Source of the DNA: Marilutibacter chinensis
GTDB taxonomy: Bacteria > Pseudomonadota > Gammaproteobacteria > Xanthomonadales > Xanthomonadaceae
Length of the DNA stretch: 64,000 nt
NCBI RefSeq assembly: GCF_021725675.1
Contig: NZ_JAKJPO010000010.1
Span: forward strand, 98,645-162,644
Direction: 5' to 3'
Part shown: positions 1 to 7,869 of the stretch, piece by piece
Layout of the letters: the number at the start of each line of letters is the position of its first letter
Position numbering within the stretch: the first letter of the stretch is position 1
Notes under the pieces: generated by a model
Database searches by the model: none
What the model was told of the DNA's origin: nothing
What the model saw: only the letters and a program-made list of their open reading frames with translations
Position numbers and translations under genes: made by a program

Positions 1-135
1 GCCTTCGCCGGCGAGCATGATCCCGGCCTTGACCAGTTCCTCGTTGTAGCGGCCCATCTCGGCGAGCAGCTGTTCGCTGGGCATGATTCCCGCCTCGGAA
101 TCGGCGGTGGCCTTGACGATGACGATGACGCGCAT
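1..135 (-). CDS. YciI-like (DGPF domain) protein, 3' end cut by window
   Basis: Only the first 45 codons lie in the window; the gene runs off the left edge. The visible N-terminus starts MRVIVIVKATADSEAG and continues through a stretch about the age of a sample (SEQLLAEMGRYNEELVKAG). This matches the opening beta strand and first helix of the YciI/DGPF family, small ferredoxin-like proteins of uncertain catalytic role that are often encoded near ECF sigma factors. The start is supported by a GGAG sequence about 7 bases upstream (GGAGAAACCGCC then ATG on the minus strand). Family assignment is by recognition of the N-terminal pattern; no function is claimed. Confidence 0.75.
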   Translation of the reverse strand, partial: MRVIVIVKATADSEAGIMPSEQLLAEMGRYNEELVKAGIMLAGEG

Positions 136-226
136 GGCGGTTTCTCCTGTCTGCAGCGGGCGGTTTTCGCCTGCTTTCGAGATCACGACGAACCAGCCCG
201 GGACGGATCGACATCCATCGCGAAAA

Positions 227-605
227 TTTTCTGGTTCTTCTCCCGGTTGCGGGGAATAGTGACTTCGGATGGAGTGGCGGCCCATCGGGGCGGGGGTTGC
301 TCCGTCCTCATGTCGACGTCCTGCCTCAGAATCGGGCCGCGGATCCTGCATGGTCCGCTCTCCGCCCCCCCCAACCCCGACAGACGCCGCCTTTCGCGGA
401 CGTGAAGGTTCAGGCTTCGGCTGTTCTTTGTTCAAAGCGCCAGCAGCGTGTCCAGAAGACGGTGGGTGTGGGGTTTGCAGGATCGCAAGCGGCATGGATG
501 CCGCGCCCGAGCCCCCAGGGATGGGTTTACGGCGTGTCCTGCAAACCCCACGCCCACCGGCTCCCCTCCGTGGATACCACCGCAATCGGGAGAAGAACCA
601 GAAAA
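227..605. repeat. Outer inverted repeat pair (26 bp arms), MITE-like layout
   Basis: The 26-base arm at 227-252 is the reverse complement of 580-605 with a single mismatch (GGGAGAAGAACCAGAAAA is shared exactly). The arms enclose 327 bases and similarity stops abruptly outside them. No transposase frame is present. The layout resembles a small non-autonomous element or a pair of intergenic repeats inserted in opposite orientation. I could not find clear target-site duplications. Confidence 0.65.
461..558. repeat. Inner inverted repeat (22 bp arms) with central hairpin
   Basis: Bases 461-482 pair with 537-558 at 21 of 22 positions (GGGGTTTGCAGGA against TCCTGCAAACCCC). Between them is a perfect 7-bp stem, GCGGCAT/ATGCCGC, at 489-504. 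A motif of this type, followed by AGCCCCCAGGGATGGGTTTA, is familiar to me from intergenic spaces of Xanthomonas, Stenotrophomonas and Lysobacter genomes. Confidence 0.65.
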
Positions 606-714
606 CTGCCCGGAACCGCTATGCCTGGAACGGGGGAGGAACCCAAACGTGTCATGGTGGCAAGCTCCAGGTGACAGGCGTAGGCTCGGCCGCATCTACG
701 AAGTGGATGCAGTC

Positions 715-1008
715 GTGGCCCGGGTCGTACTCGCATCGGCATTGGCACGCTGGCTGTCGTCGGACACCGGTTCGGCGACAGGGGGCGAGGTCGCGCTCGA
801 CGCCGATGGCTCGACCCTGCGCGAGGTGCTGGACGACGTGTTCGCGCATCACCCGGGCTTGCGTGGCTACGTACTGGACGAGCAGGGCGCCGTCCGCCAC
901 CACGTCGCGCTGTTCGTCGACGGCCAGGCCGTGCGCGGCAAGGCGCTCGATCATCCGATGTCCGCACGCGCCGAGCTCTACGTGATGCAGGCGCTGTCAG
1001 GAGGCTGA
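715..1008 (+). CDS. MoaD/ThiS-family small sulfur-carrier-like protein
   Basis: A 97-residue ubiquitin-fold protein. The beginning MARVVLASALARWL, the central STLREVLDDVFAHHPGLRGYVLDEQGAVRHHV and VFVDGQAV-like pattern are those of MoaD/ThiS carriers. It ends in Gly-Gly (ALSGG), the tail that E1-like enzymes adenylate and thiocarboxylate in this family. I start it at a GTG (715) because that gives a normal-length N-terminus; a GTG at 703 is also in frame and neither has a strong ribosome-binding site. The next gene starts one base after its stop, so the two are almost certainly cotranslated. No MoeB/ThiF-type activating enzyme is encoded nearby, so whether it carries sulfur for a cofactor or is an orphan carrier is unknown. 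Confidence 0.8.
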   Translation: MARVVLASALARWLSSDTGSATGGEVALDADGSTLREVLDDVFAHHPGLRGYVLDEQGAVRHHVALFVDGQAVRGKALDHPMSARAELYVMQALSGG

Positions 1009-1009
1009 A

Positions 1010-2119
1010 ATGTCCGATACGTTGCTGGTGTCCACCCGCAAGGGCCTTTTCATCCTGGAGCGCGGCGGCGGCGCGTCCTGGCGGATCGCTCGCACCGCCT
1101 TCCTCGGCGACAACGTGACCCTGACCGCGACCGACCCGCGCGACGGCAGCTGGTATGCGGCACTGAATCTGGGCCATTTCGGCACCAAGCTGCACCGTTC
1201 GGGCGATCGTGGCCGCAGTTGGGAGGAATGCGCGGTTCCGGCGTACGCCGAGGGGCAGATGGCGCACACCGGCGACGGCAAGCCGCCGACCGCGGCGACC
1301 CTGAAGCTGCTGTGGTCGCTGGTGCCCGGCGGCGCCGACGAACCCGGCCGTTTGTGGGCCGGAACGATCCCGGGCGGGCTGTTCCGTTCCGACGATGCCG
1401 GCCGGAGCTGGCAACTGACGGAATCGTTGTGGCAGTACCCGGGGCGTGGCGACTGGTTCGGCGGCGGCTACGACTGGCCCGGCATCCATTCGATCTGCGT
1501 CGATCCGCGCGATCCGCGCTGCCTGCGGGTCGCGGTGTCGACCGGCGGCGTGTGGCAGAGCGACGATGGTGGCGAAAGCTGGCGCCAGTGCGCCGGCGGG
1601 ATGCGCGCCGAGTACATGCCGCCCGAGCAGAGCCGGGAGGCGGGCGTTCAGGACGTGCACCGGATGGTGCAGTGCCGCTCGGCGCCGGACAGCCTGTGGG
1701 TGCAGCATCACAACGGCGTGTTTCGCAGCACCGGCGGCGGCGACAACGACTGGCAGGAAGTCACCGGGGTGCCGCCGTCGGCGTTCGGTTTCGCCGTCGC
1801 GGTGCATCCGGACGAACCGGACACCGCCTGGTTCGTTCCGGCGGTGAAGGATGAGAAGCGTTATCCGGTCGACGGACGGCTGGTGGTCGCGCGCACCCGC
1901 GATGGCGGGCGCACGTTCGACGTGCTGTCCGATGGCCTGCCGGAGACGCCCGCCTACGACCTGGTCTATCGCCACGGTCTCGCCATCGATGGCAGTGGCG
2001 AGCGGCTCGCGTTCGGCAGCACCACCGGCGGAGTCTGGTCCAGCGACGACCGGGGCGACCGCTGGACGCCGCTGGAGGCGCGCCTGCCGCCGGTCCATGC
2101 GGTCGAGTTCGCCGCCTGA
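1010..2119 (+). CDS. BNR/WD40-like beta-propeller protein (exo-alpha-sialidase-like annotation)
   Basis: A 369-residue protein with repeated BNR-type Asp-box motifs (S-x-D-x-G-x-T/S-W): SGDRGRSWEE, SDDAGRSWQL, SDDGGESWRQ, TRDGGRTF and SDDRGDRWTP. These mark the blades of a sialidase-type propeller. It has no signal peptide, so it should be cytoplasmic, and I see no convincing sialidase arginine triad, so the usual glycosidase label is probably only structural. It follows the MoaD-like gene with one base between them. In other proteobacteria I recall a MoaD/ThiS protein next to this kind of propeller, which suggests a shared but undescribed job. An SD-like AGGAGG precedes the ATG. Confidence 0.8.
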   Translation: MSDTLLVSTRKGLFILERGGGASWRIARTAFLGDNVTLTATDPRDGSWYAALNLGHFGTKLHRSGDRGRSWEECAVPAYAEGQMAHTGDGKPPTAATLKLLWSLVPGGADEPGRLWAGTIPGGLFRSDDAGRSWQLTESLWQYPGRGDWFGGGYDWPGIHSICVDPRDPRCLRVAVSTGGVWQSDDGGESWRQCAGGMRAEYMPPEQSREAGVQDVHRMVQCRSAPDSLWVQHHNGVFRSTGGGDNDWQEVTGVPPSAFGFAVAVHPDEPDTAWFVPAVKDEKRYPVDGRLVVARTRDGGRTFDVLSDGLPETPAYDLVYRHGLAIDGSGERLAFGSTTGGVWSSDDRGDRWTPLEARLPPVHAVEFAA

Positions 2120-2253
2120 GCGAGTGATACGGCCGGCCGGTTCACCCCGCGTTGAACTCCTTCCGGGCGTTGCCGCCTAGACTTGGGGGACCGGTCCTGC
2201 CGGCCCGAAGCCCATCCCGGTTCCGCGGGAGCCGGCCGCCGCCCATACTCGTG

Positions 2254-3315
2254 ATGCCGATGCGATATCTCTTCCGAACCTGTGGACTGCTGCTGTTCAG
2301 TGCCGTGATCGCGGCCTGCAGTCCCGGGGGGGCGCTCGACACGGAAGAGCCGGCCGCACCGGAGCAGGCGACGTCGATGAACAGCGGCGGGCGCGAGGAC
2401 TTCGGCGCCACCGTGACCGAGATTCCGAAACCGGAACCCAAGTGGGATCCCTACGAGGACATCGCCGCGGTCGACTGGACGCCGATGGAGCTCGGCTCGG
2501 GTCTGGCCCGTGTCAGCTGCGATCGCGATTACGAATCCAAGGGCGATGGCGAGCCGCTCAGGTCGCTGGGATTCTCGAGCCTTTGGAAGCAGATGCAGGC
2601 CTGCCGCGACGCCGGAGTGGTGCGGATCCGCTATCGCGGCAAGATCTCGTCGGACTTCACCGCGCTGGTACAGCGGGTGGCCGACATGGGCGACACGCTT
2701 GGGATCGGGAGCCGCATCCTCGACATCGATTCCAGCGGCGGCCAGGTCGAGGACGCAATTCGCGCCGGCGACGCGATGGCCGAGTCGGGCTGGATGATCT
2801 GGGTGCGCGAGGATGCGGTCTGCCACAGTTCCTGCGTACTGATCCTGGCCGCTGGCGACATGCGCATGATCGCCGGGTCGGTCGGCATCCACCGGATGCT
2901 GCGGATCGGTTCCAGGGCGACCTCGCGTGCCGAACTCAACCAGGAGCTGCGCGAGATCCATGAGCAGCTCAGCCAATACCTGCAGCGCAACGGCGCCGCG
3001 ACGACCATCGCCGACCTGATGATGACCGTGCCCAACCGCAGCCTGCGCCTGCTGACGACGCAGGAACTGGATCTGTTCGGGCTGTCGGGCCGCAATGCGG
3101 CCGAGGACGACCTCGACCGGATCCGTCTCGCCCGCAAGTGCGGCGAGGCCTTCGTGCGCCGGCAGGATGCGTTCTTCCGCGACTACAACCTGCTGTGCGC
3201 GAACCCCGGCGAGGAAGTCGCGGGGATGGGCGAATGCGGCCGCGACCTCAAGCGGCGTTACGGCTTTCCGGATCGGGACTGCCCCGCCGACGGCCCGCTG
3301 TCCGAGTACGACTGA
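2254..3315 (+). CDS. ClpP/SppA-like (COG3904 type) lipoprotein
   Basis: A 353-residue protein with an N-terminal lipoprotein signal (RYLFRTCGLLLFSAVIAAC; likely lipidated Cys near residue 22) and then an acidic linker. The core resembles ClpP-fold serine peptidases. DIDSSGGQVEDAI forms the glycine-rich oxyanion loop, CHSSCVLILAAG the nucleophile region (Ser of SSC), and GSVGIHR the downstream His. This arrangement is seen in COG3904-type periplasmic proteins. The C-terminal part is Cys-rich (four Cys after residue 290), consistent with disulfides in the periplasm. Start is ATG 2254 or ATG 2260; neither has a clear SD. Peptidase activity is inferred from motif order only. Confidence 0.75.
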   Translation: MPMRYLFRTCGLLLFSAVIAACSPGGALDTEEPAAPEQATSMNSGGREDFGATVTEIPKPEPKWDPYEDIAAVDWTPMELGSGLARVSCDRDYESKGDGEPLRSLGFSSLWKQMQACRDAGVVRIRYRGKISSDFTALVQRVADMGDTLGIGSRILDIDSSGGQVEDAIRAGDAMAESGWMIWVREDAVCHSSCVLILAAGDMRMIAGSVGIHRMLRIGSRATSRAELNQELREIHEQLSQYLQRNGAATTIADLMMTVPNRSLRLLTTQELDLFGLSGRNAAEDDLDRIRLARKCGEAFVRRQDAFFRDYNLLCANPGEEVAGMGECGRDLKRRYGFPDRDCPADGPLSEYD

Positions 3316-3425
3316 GCGGCGCCGCGTCAGCCCTCGCGCCGACGCGCTGGCCAGGAGGAGGGCGGACCGGTTAACGTCCCGTCCTGCATCGGCCGCCGCA
3401 TCGCGGACAGGGAAGAACAGCGCGC

Positions 3426-4406
3426 ATGATCGTACCGGAGTACTGGGCCGAGGCCAGGCTGCAGCACCGCAGTCATCGCAGGAGCATCACCGTACGCCGG
3501 TTCGGGTGGTCGGACGACAGCCCCGCCGCCGCGCAGGCCCACGCCGATGCGCGTGCATGCGAGGCGCTCGAACGCGTCCTTGCCGGCGAACCGCTGCGTC
3601 GCCGCGAACCGAAGGTCGCCTACAACGGTGCCGAGGGCGTGCCGATCCGCGAGGAGATCGTCCAGCGCCACGGCGACACCGTCGTTTCGCGCAACGGCTA
3701 TGGCGCGCTGTGCCTGAACACGCCGGATGTGCTGTTCGCCGACGTCGACTTTTCCGATGAGGCCGGCGGATGGTTGCGGCTGACCGTCTTCGGTGTGCTG
3801 GTGGCGGCGGCGATCGCTTTCGGAATGCTCACGCAGTCGCACGGATGGGGCGTGGCGGCGGTGGTGGTGGCGCTGCTGTTCGGCAGTGTGCTCGCCCATC
3901 TTCTGCATCGGTGGTCGGTGAAGATGCGCGGCGGACCGGAGCGGATCGCGCGACGGCGCGTGGCAGCCTTCGTCGCCGCGAACCCCGACTGGCATCTGCG
4001 CGTGTACCGCACCCCGGCCGGCCTGCGGGTGCTGGCGATGCACCGGCGTTTCGATCCGGCCAGCGATGAGGCCGCGAATCTGTTCGAGGCACTGGGGACC
4101 GATCCGCTGTATGCGCGGATGTGCCGGCGGCAGCACTGCTTCCGCGCCCGTGTCAGTCCCAAGCCCTGGCGCATCGGCATCGGACGGCATCTGCGCCCGC
4201 GACCTGGCGTCTGGCCGGTGTCGCCGGAGCGCATGCCCGAGCGCCGCCGCTGGGTCGAGGATTACGAGCAGGCCGCGCGCGGCCATGCTGCATGCCGCTT
4301 CGTCGAAGCCCTGGGCAGCATCCGGAGCGTCGACGCAACCGCCGAGCGGGTCATGGTCCTGCACGACGATCTTTGCCGCGCGCGGCAGGCGCTGCCGATC
4401 GCCTGA
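3426..4406 (+). CDS. Conserved protein of unknown function with central membrane hairpin
   Basis: A 326-residue protein. Residues 1-112 are soluble, with a strongly patterned block (PIREEI, RNGYGALCLNT, DVLFADVDF). Residues about 113-160 contain two hydrophobic segments forming a membrane hairpin. The remainder is again soluble and includes WHLRVYRTPAGLRVLAMH, MCRRQHCFRARVSPKPWRIG and CRFVEALGS. I recognise the RNxYGAxxLNTxxVxFxDxD pattern as belonging to a widespread family annotated only as hypothetical or transmembrane protein. The D-x-D after a hydrophobic strand and the later RTPAGLR block look catalytic, but I cannot name the reaction. It stands alone between the ClpP-like lipoprotein and the convergent S4 gene. 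Confidence 0.7.
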   Translation: MIVPEYWAEARLQHRSHRRSITVRRFGWSDDSPAAAQAHADARACEALERVLAGEPLRRREPKVAYNGAEGVPIREEIVQRHGDTVVSRNGYGALCLNTPDVLFADVDFSDEAGGWLRLTVFGVLVAAAIAFGMLTQSHGWGVAAVVVALLFGSVLAHLLHRWSVKMRGGPERIARRRVAAFVAANPDWHLRVYRTPAGLRVLAMHRRFDPASDEAANLFEALGTDPLYARMCRRQHCFRARVSPKPWRIGIGRHLRPRPGVWPVSPERMPERRRWVEDYEQAARGHAACRFVEALGSIRSVDATAERVMVLHDDLCRARQALPIA

Positions 4407-4467
4407 GCCGCCGATACGGACGGGGAAGCGCTTCAGCGTTCGCGCAGGGGGCAAAGCCGGCGGGAGC

Positions 4468-4692
4468 TCAGCCGGCGACGACGACTTCGATGCGGACGTC
4501 GTCGAGCTCGACCATCTGGCCCGCGCGGATCTTGCAGGTCCTGCGCAGCTCCACCACGCCGTCGACGCGCACCGCGCCGCTGGCGACGATCGCCTTGCCG
4601 GCGCCTCCGCTGTCGCACAACCCGGCCAGCTTCAGCAACTGATTGAGTTCGACGTGTTCGCGGTCGAGTTCGAAGACGAGGGTTTCTGGCAT
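4468..4692 (-). CDS. RNA-binding S4 domain protein (YbcJ/RlbA type)
   Basis: A 74-residue protein that is essentially a single S4 domain: MPETLVFELDREHVELNQLLKLAGLCDSG at the front, then AIVASGAVRVDGVVELRRTCKIRAGQMVEL. The G-x-V-x-V-(D/N)-G turn and the following R-R-x-K-I-R-x-G loop are the S4 signature; length fits E. coli YbcJ. It probably binds structured RNA such as rRNA. It begins 11 bases after the stop of the upstream membrane-protein gene on the same strand, so the two are likely cotranscribed. Confidence 0.85.
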   Translation of the reverse strand: MPETLVFELDREHVELNQLLKLAGLCDSGGAGKAIVASGAVRVDGVVELRRTCKIRAGQMVELDDVRIEVVVAG

Positions 4693-4703
4693 GGCGGATC
4701 GGT

Positions 4704-5270
4704 TCAGAGGCGTTCGTAGAGCCGGTAGATCCAGCTCAGTTCGTAGAGCAGGGCGGCGACCACGAATGCGGCGTGGAAGCGCTGCGAGCGGGTCCGCATC
4801 GCGACCAGGCACAGCAGCACGTAGCCGGTGTTGCGGAACAGGTATTCGTGGCCGAGGCCCGCGAAGTAGCTGCGGCCCTTGATCAGGGTGTCGCCCATGT
4901 CGACCACATAGGACAGGGCCATCAGTCCGAAGAACCAGCGGCGCCGGGAGATGAAGTAGTCGCGGTAGCCGGCGTAGTCGCGCAGGTCGTCCGGGAACAG
5001 CAGCGTGCACATCAGGAAGAACAGCACGATGTAGCTGATCAGGAAGCCGTACTTGAGGAAGGTCCATTCGGAGACGTGCACCAGCCGGTATTCCCACCAC
5101 CAGAAGTGCACCAGCAGCACGAACATCGTGACGGCCCAGCCGATGTGGATCCAGTACACCTTCTGCCGGTCCGGGTGCTGGACGAACTGTGCGAGCCCCT
5201 TGAGCAGGGTCGTGATCGACAGGCCGAGCACGATGCCCATCAGGATGCGGATGTGCGGGTACTGCTCCAT
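4704..5270 (-). CDS. Integral membrane protein of unknown function
   Basis: A 188-residue protein made largely of membrane segments, about five or six, beginning with IRILMGIVLGLSITTLLKGL. Aromatic-rich stretches (HFWWWEYRL, DYFISRRRWFFG) lie at the segment ends. I do not recognise a characterised family. It is the upstream partner of the S4 protein on the minus strand. Start ATG 5270 has GGAGG nearby on the minus strand (GGAGGACGGC ATG). Confidence 0.75.
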   Translation of the reverse strand: MEQYPHIRILMGIVLGLSITTLLKGLAQFVQHPDRQKVYWIHIGWAVTMFVLLVHFWWWEYRLVHVSEWTFLKYGFLISYIVLFFLMCTLLFPDDLRDYAGYRDYFISRRRWFFGLMALSYVVDMGDTLIKGRSYFAGLGHEYLFRNTGYVLLCLVAMRTRSQRFHAAFVVAALLYELSWIYRLYERL

Positions 5271-5373
5271 GCCGTCCTCCCGTGCGTTGTGCCCGGCCCT
5301 GTCGGCCGGTATCCGCGTGCTTCCGTCGTCGCCGGCCGATCATCCCACGGCGGCGAAGGCGGTGGCGGCGGCG

Positions 5374-5769
5374 TCAGCGTCCATTGGCGCTGAACCGTCC
5401 CGGCCCCAGCAATGCCAGAGCCACCGACGCGGCCAGGAACATGCCCTGCAGCTCCAGCGCCCAGCCACCCTGATTGTTGAAGCGGCCGAGTTCTCCCATG
5501 TGCACCAACGCGATCGCGAACAGCATGTTCACCGCGACCAGCACCGCACCGATCCGGGCATGGAAGCCGACGATCAGCATCAGCGGTCCGAGCAGCTCGC
5601 CGACCAGCACGCCGTAGCCGATGAAGCCCGGCAGGCCGTGCGACTCGACCAGGCCGATGATGCCGGCCATCCCGCCCTTGAGCTTGGCGGCGCCGTGCAA
5701 CATGACCAGCAGGCCGAGGGTCACGCGCAGGATCAGTTTCGCGATGTCGTGCTGGGTGGCGGGATTCAT
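5374..5769 (-). CDS. DoxX family membrane protein
   Basis: A 131-residue four-helix membrane protein. ILRVTLGLLVMLHGAAKL near the N-terminus and ESHGLPGFIGYGVLVGELLGPLMLIVGF in the middle are typical of the DoxX/YphA family. These proteins are associated with thiol or redox homeostasis in some bacteria, though most members are uncharacterised. It is separated by 103 bases from the downstream membrane-protein gene and by 81 from the upstream EamA transporter, all on the minus strand. Confidence 0.88.
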   Translation of the reverse strand: MNPATQHDIAKLILRVTLGLLVMLHGAAKLKGGMAGIIGLVESHGLPGFIGYGVLVGELLGPLMLIVGFHARIGAVLVAVNMLFAIALVHMGELGRFNNQGGWALELQGMFLAASVALALLGPGRFSANGR

Positions 5770-5850
5770 TCGGGGTCCTGGTCCGGGTGGCGGGTGCGTG
5801 CCGCGTTCCTGGCGGAGGATAGCGGAAACCCTCCGCGACGGCGGTGCCGC

Positions 5851-6792
5851 TCAGTCGGAAATGTCCTTGGCCTCGGCGGTCCCCAGCAATTCGGTGTGGG
5901 CAGGCTGCCGCGGGCGGCTTATCAACGGATGCACCAGCACCGCCAGCAGGATGATCGCAACGCCCAGGTAGAACCGCGGGGTCAGCTCGTGCTGCTCGCC
6001 GAGCAGCACGATCGCCAGGGCGATCGCATAGACCGGCTCCAGGTTGATCGCCAGCTGCGCGGCGAACGCGCTCATCTGGCGCAGCGCGACCAGGGCCAGC
6101 GCGAACGGCAGCAGCGTGCAGGCCAGCGCCAGCAGCAGCAACAGCAGCGCGTCCCATGTGGAGGGCGCGACCAGCAGCGGTCCGGCGAAGGCCGGGAACA
6201 GCATAGGCATCAGCGGTGCGAGCAGGGTCAGCGCGACGGTGCCGGCACCGAGTTCGAGCGCGGTCACGGTCAGCGGGTCGCCGTGATCGACCAGCCGCTT
6301 GTTGAGCGAGCCGAACACTGCCACGAACACCGCCGACAGCGCGCCCACCGCGATGCCCGGCAGCATGCCGGCGGGGACGCCGCCAACCACCAGCGCCACC
6401 CCGGGCAGTACCGCGATGCCGAGGCCGAGTTCGCGTCCGGACATCGGGCGCCGGGCGAGTCGGGGCTCGATCAATGCGGTGAACACCGTCGCCAGCGCCA
6501 TGCAGGTCGCCGCGACCGAGGCGTTGGCCAGCTTGATCGCGCCGTAGAAGGTCAGCCAGTGCAGGGCGACCAGCACGCCGATCCCGGCATAGGCCCAGCG
6601 CAGCCGTGGCGGCAGCGCACGTACCCCGCGCCAGACCCGCGGCACCAGCGCCAGCGCGACCACGACCAGCAGCATGCGCCACCAGACCAGGGGCAGTGCC
6701 GGCAGCGTGATCAGCTTGCCGAGAATGGCGGTGAAGCCCCACAGCAGCACGCAGAAGTGGATCTGGAGTTGGGCCTTGGCGGTCGGCGACAT
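5851..6792 (-). CDS. DMT-superfamily transporter, EamA type
   Basis: A 313-residue protein with about ten membrane helices in two EamA repeats. The first opens LQIHFCVLLWGFTAILGKL and the second GALSAVFVAVFGSLNKRLVDHG. The pair WRMLLV and ALHWLTFYGAIKLANASVA is typical of drug/metabolite exporters. Substrate cannot be read from sequence. It lies directly downstream of the LysR regulator on the same strand (122-base gap), while a second EamA gene diverges on the regulator's other side. Confidence 0.88.
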   Translation of the reverse strand: MSPTAKAQLQIHFCVLLWGFTAILGKLITLPALPLVWWRMLLVVVALALVPRVWRGVRALPPRLRWAYAGIGVLVALHWLTFYGAIKLANASVAATCMALATVFTALIEPRLARRPMSGRELGLGIAVLPGVALVVGGVPAGMLPGIAVGALSAVFVAVFGSLNKRLVDHGDPLTVTALELGAGTVALTLLAPLMPMLFPAFAGPLLVAPSTWDALLLLLLALACTLLPFALALVALRQMSAFAAQLAINLEPVYAIALAIVLLGEQHELTPRFYLGVAIILLAVLVHPLISRPRQPAHTELLGTAEAKDISD

Positions 6793-6914
6793 CGGTGGGC
6801 GTTCGGTGGGGGCGGCACAGTGTTGCAGATGCGACGGCGTCCGTTAACGCGTCGCGTCCGCAGCGCGTGGGCAGCGCGGTTTCCGCGGTCGTGGCCGGGT
6901 AGCGGGGCCTGGCC

Positions 6915-7799
6915 TCAGTCCTTCGGCAGCGCGAGCAGCCAGTCGACGAAGCGTCGCGCGGCCGGCCGCAGCCGGCGGTGGGCCGGATACACCACGTAGT
7001 AGCTCCAGCGCGCCTGCAGTACCGGGCCCGGCAGCCGCACGAGCCGGCGCGCCTCCAGGTACGGCGCCGCGATCCGCTCGCGCGCCAGGGCGGCGCCATG
7101 GCCGAACGCCGCCGCGTTGAGCGCGTCGGTGGTGTCGCTGAAGGTGTGCCGTTCCTCGATGCGGACGCCGTGCACGTCGGCGGCCCGGAACCAGTCGAGC
7201 CAGCCCTGTCGTGCGTGGTCGGCGATCAACGGCAACTGCGCGATGTCGGCGGCGCCGGCAATCCCGTCCAGACCCGGGAAGTCCGGGGCGGCGACCGGGA
7301 ACAAGGTCTCGTCCATCAGCAGATGGGCGGTCAGGCCCGGCCAGTGACCGGGCCCGTGGCGGATGCCGAGGTCGGGGCCACCGTCGTCGAAGCGGGTCAG
7401 CGCGACCTCGGTATCGAGGCTGAGGTGGATGTCCGGATGGACGGTCTGCAGTGCATGCATGCGCGGGATCAGCCATGTGTAGGCCAGCGAGTGCAGGGTG
7501 GTGACGCGGACGCGGGCATGCTCGTCGCGGCTGGCGCGCAGGCCGCGCACGACGCCGTCGACGTCGGCCAGCGCGCTGCCGGCGGCATCGGCGAGCTGCC
7601 GTCCTTCGGCGGTGAGCGACACCCCGCGCGCATGCCGCTGGAACAGCGTCACTCCGAGCCGGGCCTCGAGCTTGCGGACATGGTGGCTGACCGCGCTCGC
7701 GGTCAGGTGCAGCTCCTCGGCCGCATGGGTGAAGTTCTGGTGGCGGGCGGCCGATTCGAATGCCGCAAGAGCCGGTAGCAGGTCTGCGCGCAGAGCCAT
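6915..7799 (-). CDS. LysR-family transcriptional regulator, GcvA-like
   Basis: A 294-residue LTTR. The winged-helix domain occupies residues 1-65 (AFESAARHQNFTHAAEELHL then TASAVSHHVRKLEARLGV and RGVSLTAEG), and the periplasmic-binding-protein-like effector domain follows. The pattern of the first 60 residues and the DLGIRHGPGHWPGL segment fit the GcvA/AmpR-like branch. It diverges from the EamA transporter on its right, with about 55-70 bases between the starts, the usual arrangement for an LTTR that controls its neighbour. No clear T-N11-A box stands out. Confidence 0.9.
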   Translation of the reverse strand: MALRADLLPALAAFESAARHQNFTHAAEELHLTASAVSHHVRKLEARLGVTLFQRHARGVSLTAEGRQLADAAGSALADVDGVVRGLRASRDEHARVRVTTLHSLAYTWLIPRMHALQTVHPDIHLSLDTEVALTRFDDGGPDLGIRHGPGHWPGLTAHLLMDETLFPVAAPDFPGLDGIAGAADIAQLPLIADHARQGWLDWFRAADVHGVRIEERHTFSDTTDALNAAAFGHGAALARERIAAPYLEARRLVRLPGPVLQARWSYYVVYPAHRRLRPAARRFVDWLLALPKD

Positions 7800-7869
7800 T
7801 CGAGCCTCAAGTCTGATTTGTGGCTGGACCTGAAAGTATGCGCTTGTATGGCCTTTGGCAACGCGGAGA

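Larger units (their letters stand above)
136..714. other. 580-base non-coding region with nested inverted repeats
   Basis: No convincing gene lies here. Reading frames exist on both strands, but they have no ribosome-binding site and mostly translate repeat DNA. The region holds an outer inverted repeat (227-252 with 580-605), an inner one (461-482 with 537-558) and a small hairpin at 489-504. It includes an AT-richer patch near 222-235 that may hold promoter elements for the leftward YciI gene. The remaining bases up to the MoaD-like gene show nothing recognisable. Confidence 0.6.

Noticed and set aside
448..714. N-terminal extension of the MoaD-like gene
   Set aside because: The extra 89 codons translate the intergenic repeats and show no domain; a normal MoaD start lies at 703-715.
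5053..6999. A 648-codon plus-strand frame rich in Gln/Arg/His
   Set aside because: Antisense to the membrane-protein, DoxX and EamA genes, whose protein families are clear; composition is typical of shadow frames.
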